Assembly: GCA_029204225.1 (NCBI GenBank)
Contig: CM055113.1
Location: 12,174,234 to 12,238,233, forward strand
DNA: 64,000 nt
Source: Diphasiastrum complanatum
Taxonomy: Eukaryota; Streptophyta; Lycopodiopsida; Lycopodiales; Lycopodiaceae
Direction: 5' to 3'
The position numbers were made by a program, and so were the translations under genes. Positions 45,719-55,686 of the stretch are shown here, one piece after another. Numbering within the stretch: position 1 is the stretch's first letter; every line of letters begins with the position of its first letter. Under the pieces are notes generated by a model. That model worked only from the letters and a program-made list of their open reading frames with translations. It was not told the DNA's origin and did no database searches.

Positions 45719-46271
45719 ATGAGAAATTTGTATTTTGGATACAACATTCCAATCAATGATTGGAATGAAATGACTCATGCACAATCTGACGCAATTGCAG
45801 CTGATTTGGATAAACACTTTGGTCACATTGATCAATGTGGAAACAAATTGACAAATGGACCAATCACATTTTCTTCTGTAATACAAATGGTCAATCCTAC
45901 AATAGCACATCTATTTAAATCTCATCTACAAATACAAGAACATAAGATATAACGAACACTTTTTTTTTATATTTCTATTATGAAATATGGAAATAATTTT
46001 CAACTTAACTTTATTGCACAATTTTCAGGTTATCACAGAAGAAGATGTAGCATCAACAAGTGCTACAAAGGTATATCAAACTATGTTTATCTATTTCATT
46101 TTTGAAAGTTTAACTATGCAGATAAATTGTTTGAATGCAGAAAAACACACCTCCACCAAAAAGAGCACGAAGAACATTCACATCTACAAATTAGAATGCA
46201 TCAAAAACAAAAAAGTTTACATTGGACAAACAACATCACTGACAAAAAGATATCACCAACAATGCTTGTGA
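45719..46271 (+). pseudogene. Possible GIY-YIG endonuclease-type fragment in AT-rich DNA
   Basis: A 77-codon frame from ATG 45719 (MRNLYFGYNIPINDWNEMTH) is followed, after a gap, by VITEEDVASTSATK, a candidate intron (AAG|GTATAT at 46070 to AATGCAG at 46140), then NIHIYKLECIKNKKVYIGQT and TSLTKRYHQQ. The last part resembles the start of GIY-YIG nuclease domains (IYKITxxxNxKxYIGQTxxLxxRxxxH). The alternative frame just after the acceptor reads PPPKRARR, a nuclear-signal-like run, so a one-base shift may separate the parts. The catalytic Arg, His and Glu downstream are not visible. Such domains occur in Penelope-type elements, large DNA viruses and organelle introns; I cannot choose between these. 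Confidence 0.3.
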
Positions 46272-47773
46272 CAGAAAGATTGCAAATAATTTAGAATCTA
46301 TATAGATCTATTCGTTTCATGTGGCTCAAATGGTTATAACATATTAAAAAAAAACCCAGGCAATTCCAAAAAATATTGGTACTTGAAAAGATGTCATTAT
46401 ACATAAATATAATAAAGTTAGCTGCCAACTATAAACAGTTAAAATATGTTTTCATTTATTATTTATGATTCAATGATTTCCAATTATTATAGTCACCAAG
46501 ACATGAAACATTGTAATGATGTTATATATTCCTTGCAAGTTCTATCATTTAAAAATTGGATGAAGTTCCAAGAACAAAATACATGTCCAATGCATTATAG
46601 GACATTACAAAGTTGAAGTCTTCAATTAACATTATAGAAAATACACACAAATGACGAGTCTATGAGGCTGGCCTGCGATTCTAGTTTAAAATTCTTGTAA
46701 ATTTTGAACCTTGAAATAGAAGAAAAATAATAATTTGTAAGATACTACATTTTGCAAAAATTTAAAATTTAGACTGTGTTGCAAGATATTTTTAAAATTT
46801 TAGTTTTAGTTTGTCAAAAAAAAATAAACGTTAGGTATTATCATTGTTATTGTGAAAAATAACTATTAAATTAAGTGAATTCAAAATTTTAGAACATTAT
46901 AATTTTTTATTTTTCTTAAAAATGCAATACTTGTGCTGACCTTACCACACTTATTTTATGCAAACAAAAATATAAAACAATACAATCGAACAAGCTTACG
47001 ACATCGTTACAACTATAAAGTAATGTTTAGAAGCAATTGACATTCATATTTATGCTTGTAGTCCCACATTACCAATATTAGAAATAACATTGGCAACATC
47101 ATAAATGATGGAAACAATAAATTTATATACAATTTTGGAAAACAAGCAATGTAGTAGAACTACCCAACAAATAGATATCAAAGATGCAATTGATAATGCA
47201 GCAAATGCCATTTTTGTAAGTAAAGCTATGTTTGATGCAAAAGATACTATATGGGTACAAATTGAAAATCATGGATTAGATTAAAAAAAATCAGCAACGT
47301 CACCTATACATGTAAAAAATAATACTAAAATTGATCAAACATGAATTCCAATACATCGAGTCGTGAGAGAATTTCAAATTGGTTGATCTATTCTGAATAA
47401 AGTTACAACAATATCACAAATGTTTCAAGACATGGTTGAGAATGTATACTGGCCTAACTAGGATCAAAAAATATAAAAGCATATATACCACATCAGCCAT
47501 TTACCTAAGATTGACTCACCTGTATAACATGAAACGATATTATGATTGCGAACAATGTCAAAATGAAAGTCACATATTCTTATCATGGCATACATGTATG
47601 CAATCTCACCTCATTATCCAATCTCAACACTAGATCATTATTAAAAAACCAAACATGATAATCTAAATGATCATACTCTAGTGACATTGCATGTTTCATT
47701 ATAAGGCTAGCTAATACCCATTTTAAAGTTCTTTGAAAGGAGAAATTTTTGTTCACCTTTCATTATTTTTGTT
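46272..47773. other. AT-rich stretch with short open pieces
   Basis: No gene I can support. Pieces around 47340-47640 read protein-like in shifting frames (for example HRVVREFQIG, then YHISHLPKIDSPV), and may continue the decayed element of 45.7-46.3 kb. Confidence 0.3.
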
Positions 47774-48320
47774 TTAGCAAATGCTGCAGACAACGGTTGT
47801 TTCTGATCTATTAGAGAAATAGGTATATTCATGAATCGCATGTTTATTATCAAAGAATACTTGGGAATTGGTTTCTGTATAATAATTGTCTACTCTGAAT
47901 GATTTCTCATTCAATAGCATGGTGCTTGCGATTATTGTAGTGATAATCTCAAATTTAGTTTTCTTGGATGACACAGACGAATGAGCAGAAATATCAACTC
48001 GGTGCTTGATTTCTATCATATTGTTATTTTAGGCAGTTGCTACAAACAACTGTTGTTCTTTATCTGTACATAAATTGATAGATTCACTTGCTTATTATCA
48101 AAGGATGCTTGCAATCGGCTTTTTTACAATCGTCTGAAAGCATCTATTAGAGAAATAGATGAATTCACTTGCCTAGTATCGGAAGATGCTTGCAATCTTT
48201 TCTGTAAAGTTGTCTCTCTAAAAGGCGCACTTGCCAATATTATGGTGATAATTCTAATCTTACGTTTCTTGGATGAAACGAGTAGATGAGCAAAAATATC
48301 AGCATTGGAAAAATTCATGA
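47774..48320. repeat. Imperfect tandem repeat of about 310 bp
   Basis: Two similar segments, about 47800-48010 and 48125-48320, share TATTAGAGAAATAGRTRWATTC, RGTGATAAT and TTTCTTGGATGAMACR blocks in order; the part 48060-48120 is a third partial copy. On the minus strand both encode similar short frames with DISAHSSVSSKKTK and DIFAHLLVSSKKRK, so the unit may once have been coding. Confidence 0.6.
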
Positions 48321-48628
48321 AATAATGGAGTGCTTGGTGTGGAAGCTGGTGTAGGAATAGTTCTAAAGAGTTTTTGCCCTGTTGATTGTATGGAAAATAC
48401 TGAGCCCTCTTCTGGTAATGATGTTTCTATAATACTTGGATTAAATAGAAGGATGAGCAAAACTATCAGTTTCGGCAAGATATGTGGTATATTACAGTCC
48501 GTGGTTTGGTGAATAGTCCAGATATGAGTTTTATAAGTTTTTGGTCTGTATAAGGCACCATTAACTAGGCATCCAAAGTATCCTGTTACTCCAGAGTTGT
48601 GCCCATACGATCCGTCGTGTTGCTTCAA
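48299..48628 (-). CDS. Unrecognised 109-codon open frame
   Basis: MKQHDGSYGHNSGVTGYFGC at the start and a hydrophobic segment PKLIVLLILLFNP in the middle. No family recognised. It lies upstream, on the minus strand, of the repeat with the SSKKRK frames and could be joined to it. Start and identity are uncertain; it may be open by chance. Confidence 0.2.
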   Translation of the reverse strand: MKQHDGSYGHNSGVTGYFGCLVNGALYRPKTYKTHIWTIHQTTDCNIPHILPKLIVLLILLFNPSIIETSLPEEGSVFSIQSTGQKLFRTIPTPASTPSTPLFHEFFQC

Positions 48629-49029
48629 ATGCTTTTTCTCAGAATTGCGAGATTCTGGAGTGAGATCAACCCCATTGCTGAGGCCTTTGAAAAGCCCATA
48701 TGGACATGAGCAAGCAATACGGACAGATGCAGGGGGTTTGAAGGTCCCTTTTTGAGTTTTTTTTCAGCTTTAACGTCTTGTTTTGAGCCAAAAGACAAGT
48801 ATAGGCTCAAAAGAGGTAAAGTTTGATGATCGAGCCAGAAATATGTCTTGGTATGGGGTACCAAGGAATGAAACAAAATCTGCTTGGAATGAAATACCGT
48901 CTAAAAAAGTTTGCTTGGACTTGAACAACACTTTTTCTATGTTCTTCCTAGTTTTCAAGGTGTACTTTGTTTAACTAACTAACTAATCAATTTGTTGTTT
49001 TATGTCACTATCAAATATTAGCACGCAAC

Positions 49030-49225
49030 AAAATGGGAGGTGAGGTACAATTTTATGCATAGCAAAAGATGTTCTACTATTGTGAGGGGTATAATACATA
49101 TATTTGCTAGATGTTCTTCAGAAGGACAAAACATTGAATCAATTTCTTATTTGCTAATCTTTCTCGCACAAAATGATGTTCCACATCCATGTGCTTCGTT
49201 CTGGAATGTAATCAATAATAGACAT
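49030..49225 (-). pseudogene. Copia RNase H C-terminal scrap
   Basis: The minus strand from about 49215 reads TKHMDVEHHFVRERLANKKL with one stop or shift, then FVPSEEHLANICIIPLT. This matches the copia block TKHIEVDxHFVREKV, then FVPSxDQLADIFTKPLT. Only this last part of pol remains. Confidence 0.7.
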
Positions 49226-49249
49226 AGATATCAACAACAAAACAATGCA

Positions 49250-50760
49250 TGAAGGTACAATAAATATGTTAATAATTTATTTAGCATAACAATATACATG
49301 AGTGGATTTGGACATGGAGATGGAGCTCAATACACGACGGTGCAAAAATTTCAACGCATGTAAAGCATGCACATGCTCTAGAATGAAAATATTTCACAAA
49401 GCTTGCATTAATCTACTAACGAACTCTTTCCAATCCACAACCCACTTGCCATTTCAGCATATGGCTGGCTTGGCTTTTGGCTACATCCAATTTCGTATGT
49501 AATGTGTGATCTAATTTATTTATTGGATTGTCTATGGTGCAAACAAATAGAGTACTATAGTTGATTCGTTATTTTACTCTCAACAGAATCTGCATTATAG
49601 ATTCTCTCATAGTTTTGTAGTGTATAGAATGCATTATGTATAATAACAAATCGTATTTGTATGGAACATGTGATTTTAAGCATGCTCTATTCTAAACACA
49701 TGATCAATATCTATTGTTTGTAATATGAGATATCATAAGAGTTTGGCATGCATGTATTGTGTGTATGGTTGCCTATCACATAAATTCACACCTATTAAAA
49801 TCATATCACTTATTACTTCATATCAACATTGTTTCCTATAAGAATAACTAGTAGGCTATTTCACGAACATATAAACTTTTGGACATTTCATACGTTATCT
49901 TCATTTGTTTAAATTTTGTATGAAATTTGAGAATGATTTTTCATGAAAGAGACGAATTTGAAAAATTAGATAAAGATTTATAGATGTAACTTGTCATATT
50001 CTAAGATCTATACATGGATAAATTGCATGTGCTCACCAACATATCGATAGTCATATATTAACTCTTTTATCTTAATTTTAAAATTTGGTTATCATTGTAC
50101 GATAGCTGGCCTTTGATTCTAATTTACAATAAACATGAAATCATCAAAACAAACCTTATATTTCAACAACAATTGGAGCCATGGAAAATTGTGCCTTTGT
50201 AGATCATCGACAATATTATATCCTTATTTTGAGTTTGTAATTGCATGTTGCCTAATGTATGAATGTCTTCTGGCTAAAACTAAAATATTATAAATTTGAA
50301 AAGTCTCAAATTTTGTGTAGATTTGTATTTTTCTACCAATATGATGTTTCTAGCAATATTCTACCAAGGCTTTTTGTATTTTCTTTCATTTAATATGTTC
50401 TTATGCTTTTATTTTTTGTGCAAAATAGTCTCCAACATTTTCATGAAATCCTTCTATTGTCAAGGCAAGATCATGTGTGTCACCAAGCACTTGTTTAAAA
50501 GGAAATCCTAATGAGCATATAATTTAACACATGATGGAGAGGATATAATAGGGATAAGCTATTATGCTTCTCATCCAAGCACATCTATAGTGTTTATTGT
50601 GTTGCCAATATTTGCATAGCAAGCAATTGAGGGCGAGTGCGTAAAACTAAGCCTGCCCACTCCCTTATAACATCTAGGAGATGTAAGTGGAGGTCACCAA
50701 GTTAAATACTCACCATTATCAACTCCTTGTCTTGCTTGGAGGAAAAAGCTCTTAGATCTT
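49250..50760. other. AT-rich intergenic stretch, 3' side of the BAHD gene
   Basis: No supported gene. Open frames at 49302 and 50296 are short and unlike known proteins. Confidence 0.5.
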
Positions 50761-50768
50761 CCTTACCA

Positions 50769-52202
50769 TTAATCATACTTATACTCTTGGAAGAGATTGG
50801 AACCAATCTCGTGAACAACTTGGTCCTCTCCACGTAAATAATTCATGTGTTGGAGTGTCAAGCATATGAGAAAGTCTCGAGTGCGGCCACCACTTGGGGC
50901 TGGCAGCACCTGCATTCTACCCTCATCATCAAAAGCGCCCAAGGGAATAGAGACATGAACGGGAAGGCAGACGTGAATAGTTCGCCCCCACCCGAAATCG
51001 AGCTCATACAGGGGTAATCCTGTCACTACACTGGCGTGGATATCTCCATCATTCATCATCAAACTCCCCATGCTTACCCTGCCATGCTGTTGGAGCTGCA
51101 GCTCCAGCCAATCCACTGCTGTTTGCCCATACTCAGCATCGATAGCAACAATGCTCTCATGCACCAGCCTTGTGGCGCTCCACCAGGTCGCCACTTCGAG
51201 CTACGGCCATGGCAGGTATCGAGGCGTTGCCGAAGAAGCGTGGCGGAAGCGGAGGGCACCACCTTCGACGCATGTTCACTGGAAATGCAAAGCGGGTGTA
51301 GGAGTCTGGAGGCAGATCCCTGACGCGGGTAATTGCAACCCACAGCAGCCCTGCCACTGCCTCAAATGAGCTGGAGCGACCATATGAAAAGGGTCCCCTT
51401 TCTACCTCGTGAACTGCCTCGGTAACCTTTGCATCCCCCATCCGCAGCAACCCAGCAGAGGTAACGATCCCAGCCTCCAGACTATTGGGGCTCGCTTCTT
51501 CGTCTCCTGTGTTTTCAGGATGCTGATCTCCACATATATGCACTAGTGCATCGATGGATACACTTGTTGTTGAGGGATCTCTAGGCCGGAGCAGGGCGGC
51601 GGTGTCGAGGCAAGGAGAGATGAGAGGCGGGGTGTGGCTTTTGTTAATGCATGTCCTTGCCCACGCCTCTACGATTTCTGAGATTGCTTGCATATCACCC
51701 ACTCCATGCAAAAAGCTAATGCAGATTGCAAACCCGCCGCATTGAAATGTTGTGACCTGCACGCACGCGAGAGGAGCGCCAATCAGCATCTCTTCAAAAA
51801 TGAAACTCTTATTTGGAACCAGCTGCGAACCCATAGGGCAAAGGCGGAGATCTTTCCATGCGTCTAGTCCGGCTTATGTTGTAGCTACTGAAAACTCAAC
51901 GCCTGCCCCGTTCACTTCGATCTCCAGGCGTCCCCCTTGCCCTTTCTCAACCTTCCCGCTAATACAGGATAGAGCTCCAAAGCATCTGCCAAAGCTTGTT
52001 TGAGACTTGTCAGCAGCTTAGTTGCAGAAGAAGGAGACTCTACCCCAGAGCGAAAGAAGTAAAGAATAGGAAAGTAGAATGGAATGAAAGCATTTAGTTG
52101 ATCCAAATTGGATAGTGAGTGGACGTATGATTCCTGTACGTGGGTTGGTGCGATCAAAACTGCATCTTGTACTGCAACAGCTTTCGCTTCGGCTACCTGC
52201 AT
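50769..52202 (-). pseudogene. BAHD acyltransferase, full length but with frameshifts and a stop
   Basis: BAHD enzymes move an acyl group from acyl-CoA to an alcohol or amine in the cytosol. From ATG 52202: AQDAVLIAPTHVQ-type start, SLSNLDQLNAFIPFYFPILY and ADALELYPVLAGRLRK. A frame change in a G-run near 51935 leads to GRLEIEVNGAGVEFSVATT, a TAA stop near 51880, then KDLRLCPMGSQLVPN, FQCGGFAICISFLHGVGDMQ with the catalytic HxxxD (HGVGD), and MRRRWCPPLPPRFFGNASIP. A second frame change near 51180 leads to VHESIVAIDAEYG and the structural motif DFGWG (LYELDFGWGRTIHV), ending at 50769. Span is 478 codons, the usual family length (about 430-480), with no intron. GC is well above the flanks. Both signature motifs survive, so it may be a very young pseudogene or a gene with sequence errors. 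Substrate cannot be told. Confidence 0.85.
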
Positions 52203-52530
52203 ATCTGAGATGGCTCTTTGAACGAAATACAGATCCTTAATTGACCGTCGTTATGTTCCCTTGGAGATCAGAACTTGTGTTGTTGCAAAATCAGCCTGGT
52301 AGCAATACGAAATTGTTAGTATGGGTCTTTCGTAATGTGAAGTTACCTGCCTAAAATAAAAATGCACTCCAGAAATTGCTTACTACGACTCTATGCCCAG
52401 ATTGCCTACGCTGGATTAGAGTCCAACAAACTTGTTGAAATCTCCTGATAATCACTTGATGAGCTTGAATTGAATCATTTTCTGGCATACAATTTACGCA
52501 GATATTTCACAGTTCACAGCCAGGCATGTC
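52203..52530 (-). other. 5' flank of the BAHD gene, up to copia C
   Basis: About 330 bases between the BAHD ATG and the broken end of copia C. No TATA box is obvious. Any promoter longer than this would have been displaced by, or replaced with, copia C sequence. Confidence 0.45.
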
Positions 52531-52535
52531 TTGCT

Positions 52536-53060
52536 TCAATAAATTTGTACAAACACAGAAAGCATTTTGAGTGCTTTCGTGAATATGTCTGCAACCATGT
52601 CCTGCGTTCTGCAGTACGTTAAGCTTACTTCCTTGTTGAGAACTTTGCCCCTGATGTAGTGATATCTAATTTCAATGTGCTTATTCCTAGAGTGAAATCT
52701 AGGGTTGGCCAATAAGGCAATAGAACTCTGATTATCACAAAATAAAATTGTAGGGCTGTACTGATTCAGATTAACGTCTGACAGAAAATTTCTCAACCAA
52801 AACGTTGCCTTGATAGATTGAGAAAACACCAATATATTCTACTTTTGTAGAAGAAAGTGCAATAAAAGTTTGCTTACGACTGTTCCATGAAATAGGTCCA
52901 CCGTTGAAGAAGAATGTAAATCCAGATGTGGATTTACGATTGTCTACATCTCCTCTCCAGCTTGCATCAGAATAACCACTGAGCTGATGAAGATTGTCGT
53001 TGTTGACATCTCCATAGCAGATGCACTGGTCCATGGTAGCTCGAATATATCCCATGACTC
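52536..53060 (-). pseudogene. Copia C RNase H
   Basis: Two frames cover GYSDASWRGDVDNRKSTSGF, RKQTFIALSST, FCDNQSSIALLANPRFHSRN and KHIEIRYHYIRGKVLNKEVS, with TYCRTQDMVADIFTKAL at the end. The frames overlap near 52800, so one shift separates them. It is the same family as copia B (very similar RNase H). The end of the element and its 3' LTR are missing: the sequence changes to BAHD flank near 52530. Confidence 0.85.
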
Positions 53061-54272
53061 GTATGAAAGCCTTCCAATGGGTAATTCCAGGATTAGCCAT
53101 GAGTGAGCTTACAACAAAAGAGATATCTGGTCTTGTATAGACCATGCATACATGAGAGATCCAAGTATCGATCGATAAGGATACTCTCTCATTTGCTCCT
53201 CTTCCTGCTTGGTCTGGGGACATTGGTCCTTTGACAGATGCAGGCCTGGATCCATTGGTGAGTGAGCTAATTTACAATTCATCAAATTTTATCTGTTAAG
53301 AACATTGTGAAGATACCTTTGTTGAGTGATGTAAATCAGTTAGTTTGCTCTGTCTCTGTGGCTCTGAATTCCCAGACAAAAGTGAGCTTCGTCCAAATCA
53401 GTCATGTCGAACTCTGAAAACAACATCTATTTCGAATCCTTGACCATATTGGTATTGTTGCTGAAGAGCAACGTATCATCCATGTATAAGGTGATGATAA
53501 TAAAGGATTGCGGCACTGACTTGGAATAGACGTTGCAATCAGCAGTGCTTGGTTTAAATTTTTGTTCAATGAGGAATGTGTTGATCCTTTGAAACCAAGC
53601 TCTGGCAGAATATTTCAAGCCGTACAATTCTTTGTGGAGTTTACAGACATGATTCTTTATACCTTACAAAATGTATCCTTTGGGCTGGATCATGTAGATA
53701 TCTTCTTGTATAACTCCATTCAGATAGACTGTTTGTACATCAAGTTGATGCACTTCGAGGTCGGCAGCTGCAGCATAAGACAGGAGCATTCGGATCGACG
53801 AATGTTTGACTATTGGACTGAAAGTCTCACTGTAGTCGACATTGGAAATTTGGGTGAATCCTCGTGCTACTAGTCTTGCCTTCCTTCGATCAATTGCTCC
53901 GTTGGCATTGTATTTGATCTTAAAGATCCATTTGCAATCAATGATATTGTAGCCAATAGGAGCTTCGACTAATGACCATGTCTGATTCATGATCAGAGAG
54001 GAATACTCTTTGTCCATAGCTTCTCTCAAGAGATCAAAGTCTGGTTGGCTGAGTGCCTCTTTGACTGTCGTCAGTTCCTGTATCAAGAGACAGACAGACT
54101 CTGGAGTATACCTTGTGGGCTGCGTGCGCACTCGGCTTGATCTTCTGGGAGGATTCGACTGAGGAACCACTCTTGGGACTTGTTGTTGGATAGCAACACC
54201 ATCTTCGTCTGATTCGTTGTCTTGAAGTGGGTCGACAATAGACACGCCTGAGCCAGAAGCTCGGACTGTCAT
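53061..54272 (-). pseudogene. Copia C reverse transcriptase
   Basis: The first part (54272-53664, 202 codons) is clean: AMDKEYSSLIMNQTWSLVEA, CKWIFKIKYNANGAIDRRKA, RLVARGFTQISNVDYSETFS and LEVHQLDVQTVYLNGVIQED. The next (53627-53427) has the intact catalytic motif YMDDTLLFS. The last part is in other frames and ends with VYTRPDISFVVSSL. Breaks occur near 53650, 53420 and 53250. Of the copia RT genes here it is the one that keeps its catalytic motif. Confidence 0.9.
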
Positions 54273-55169
54273 ATCAACGGCAGGTGATGAGGGTTCTTCT
54301 TGAGCAATATCCTTTCCTTTGAGGTCGATGAACTGATCTTCGATAAAGAGTGTATCCGGCTATACAAGATTTGCTGGGTATCAGGATCATACAGCTTATA
54401 AGTATTATCAGATGAAGTATATCCGATCAAGATGGTCTTGAGACCTTGGAAGTCCAATTTCTTCCTCGTGTCTTTTAGGATCTACACGTAGGCAATGCAG
54501 CCAAACACCATTAGGTTTTTCAAAGAAGGCTTAGAGCCTGTCCACACCTCGTGGGGTGTCTTGCCTGAGAGGGCCTTGGTCAAACATCTGTTCTGGATGT
54601 AAGCTGCAGTGGAGACAGCTTCAGCCCAGAATCTCTTGGGCAACGATGCATGCGATAGCATACATTTGGCATATTCAACCAGGGTATGATTCTTCCTCTC
54701 GGCTAAGCCATTAGACTGAGGATTGTAAGGAGTGATGAATTGCTGCTCAATGCCTTGGCTTTGGCAGTACTCCTTAAACTCGATAGAGATATATTCTCCA
54801 CCATTGTTTGACCTGAGGGCCTTGATTGTCCTTCCAATCTCCTTCTATGCATGCTCCTTGAAGATTTTGAAGCAGTTGAAGGCTTCTGATTTCTTCTTTA
54901 TAAAATACACCATGGTCATTCTGGAAAATTCATCAATAAAGGTTATAAAATACTTGGCATCCTTCAGCAAACGATTTTTCATCAGGCCACAGATATATCT
55001 AGCAATCCTCTAGCAATATGCTGATGGCTTTATTTAAATGGTTTCCTAGTCTATTTACCAACTAGACAGTCTTGATAGACAAGTAACTCAATTTTTTCGC
55101 GAGGATAGTCGAGATCAAGAACAATAGATTGTCTAGACATTCGTTGTACAATAGCATGATTTAAATGAA
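54273..55169 (-). pseudogene. Copia C integrase and pre-integrase part
   Basis: On the minus strand the order is a pre-integrase remnant (about 55165-55040, with MSRQSIVLDLDYPR), then core pieces (the segment 54800-54640 has the LRSNNGGEYISIEFKEYC, PYNPQSNGLAERKN and ECMLSHASLPKRFWAE equivalents) and the C-terminus FQGLKTILIGYTSSDNTYK. At 55169 it is cut by the LTR of element D. No gag or protease of copia C remains. Confidence 0.8.
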
Positions 55170-55477
55170 TGTAATAAGGAAGTTAACTCACTCTCCTTGA
55201 CCTAAAATGAAACCCTAGTCTATTTCCTAGAGTTATGCTTGGTAGGTAGCTAGTTGGTCAAATTTTCACCTTAAACTTAGGTGTAGGTCCTATAAAGTAG
55301 GGATGACCACCAAATAACATGACCAACTCTCTTGACTTGACCTAACCTACATTAGGATGGGTTTCCCATGTAGCATCATGGCCTCACATGTGTGGGACCC
55401 ACTTGTGTACACAATTTACACTATTCTACATGGTTTTTGATCAAGCTAGATTTGCCAATTTTTGGCAATTCTTCACA
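55170..55477 (-). repeat. 3' LTR of copia D, truncated
   Basis: On the minus strand it starts TGTGAAGAATTGCC at 55477 after a purine tract (TTGAGGAGGAG), and matches the 5' LTR 59041-59349 with about 1-2% difference, including a 1-base indel. It stops at 55170; the remaining about 390 bases of the LTR are absent and copia C sequence follows directly. Confidence 0.9.
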
Positions 55478-55686
55478 CTCCTCCTCAAATTTAGCTTGAT
55501 CTGTTTACAACTCTCTTGATAGATCAATGAAAGCTTTTAGAAGTGTCTAAAAAATCCAGCTACAAGAAGGAACTTTTGAGACTCCAATAGAGAATGATGT
55601 CCATGAAGGATCTTTCACCACCTCTTAGAGGATCCCTTACAAGATGTTCCATAAATGTGTCTATATACATGTAGCACACTTCAAAA

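Noticed and set aside
51036-51745. Plus-strand and alternate minus frames over the BAHD gene
   Set aside because: They are shadows caused by high GC in the BAHD sequence. Only the three minus frames with BAHD motifs are real.
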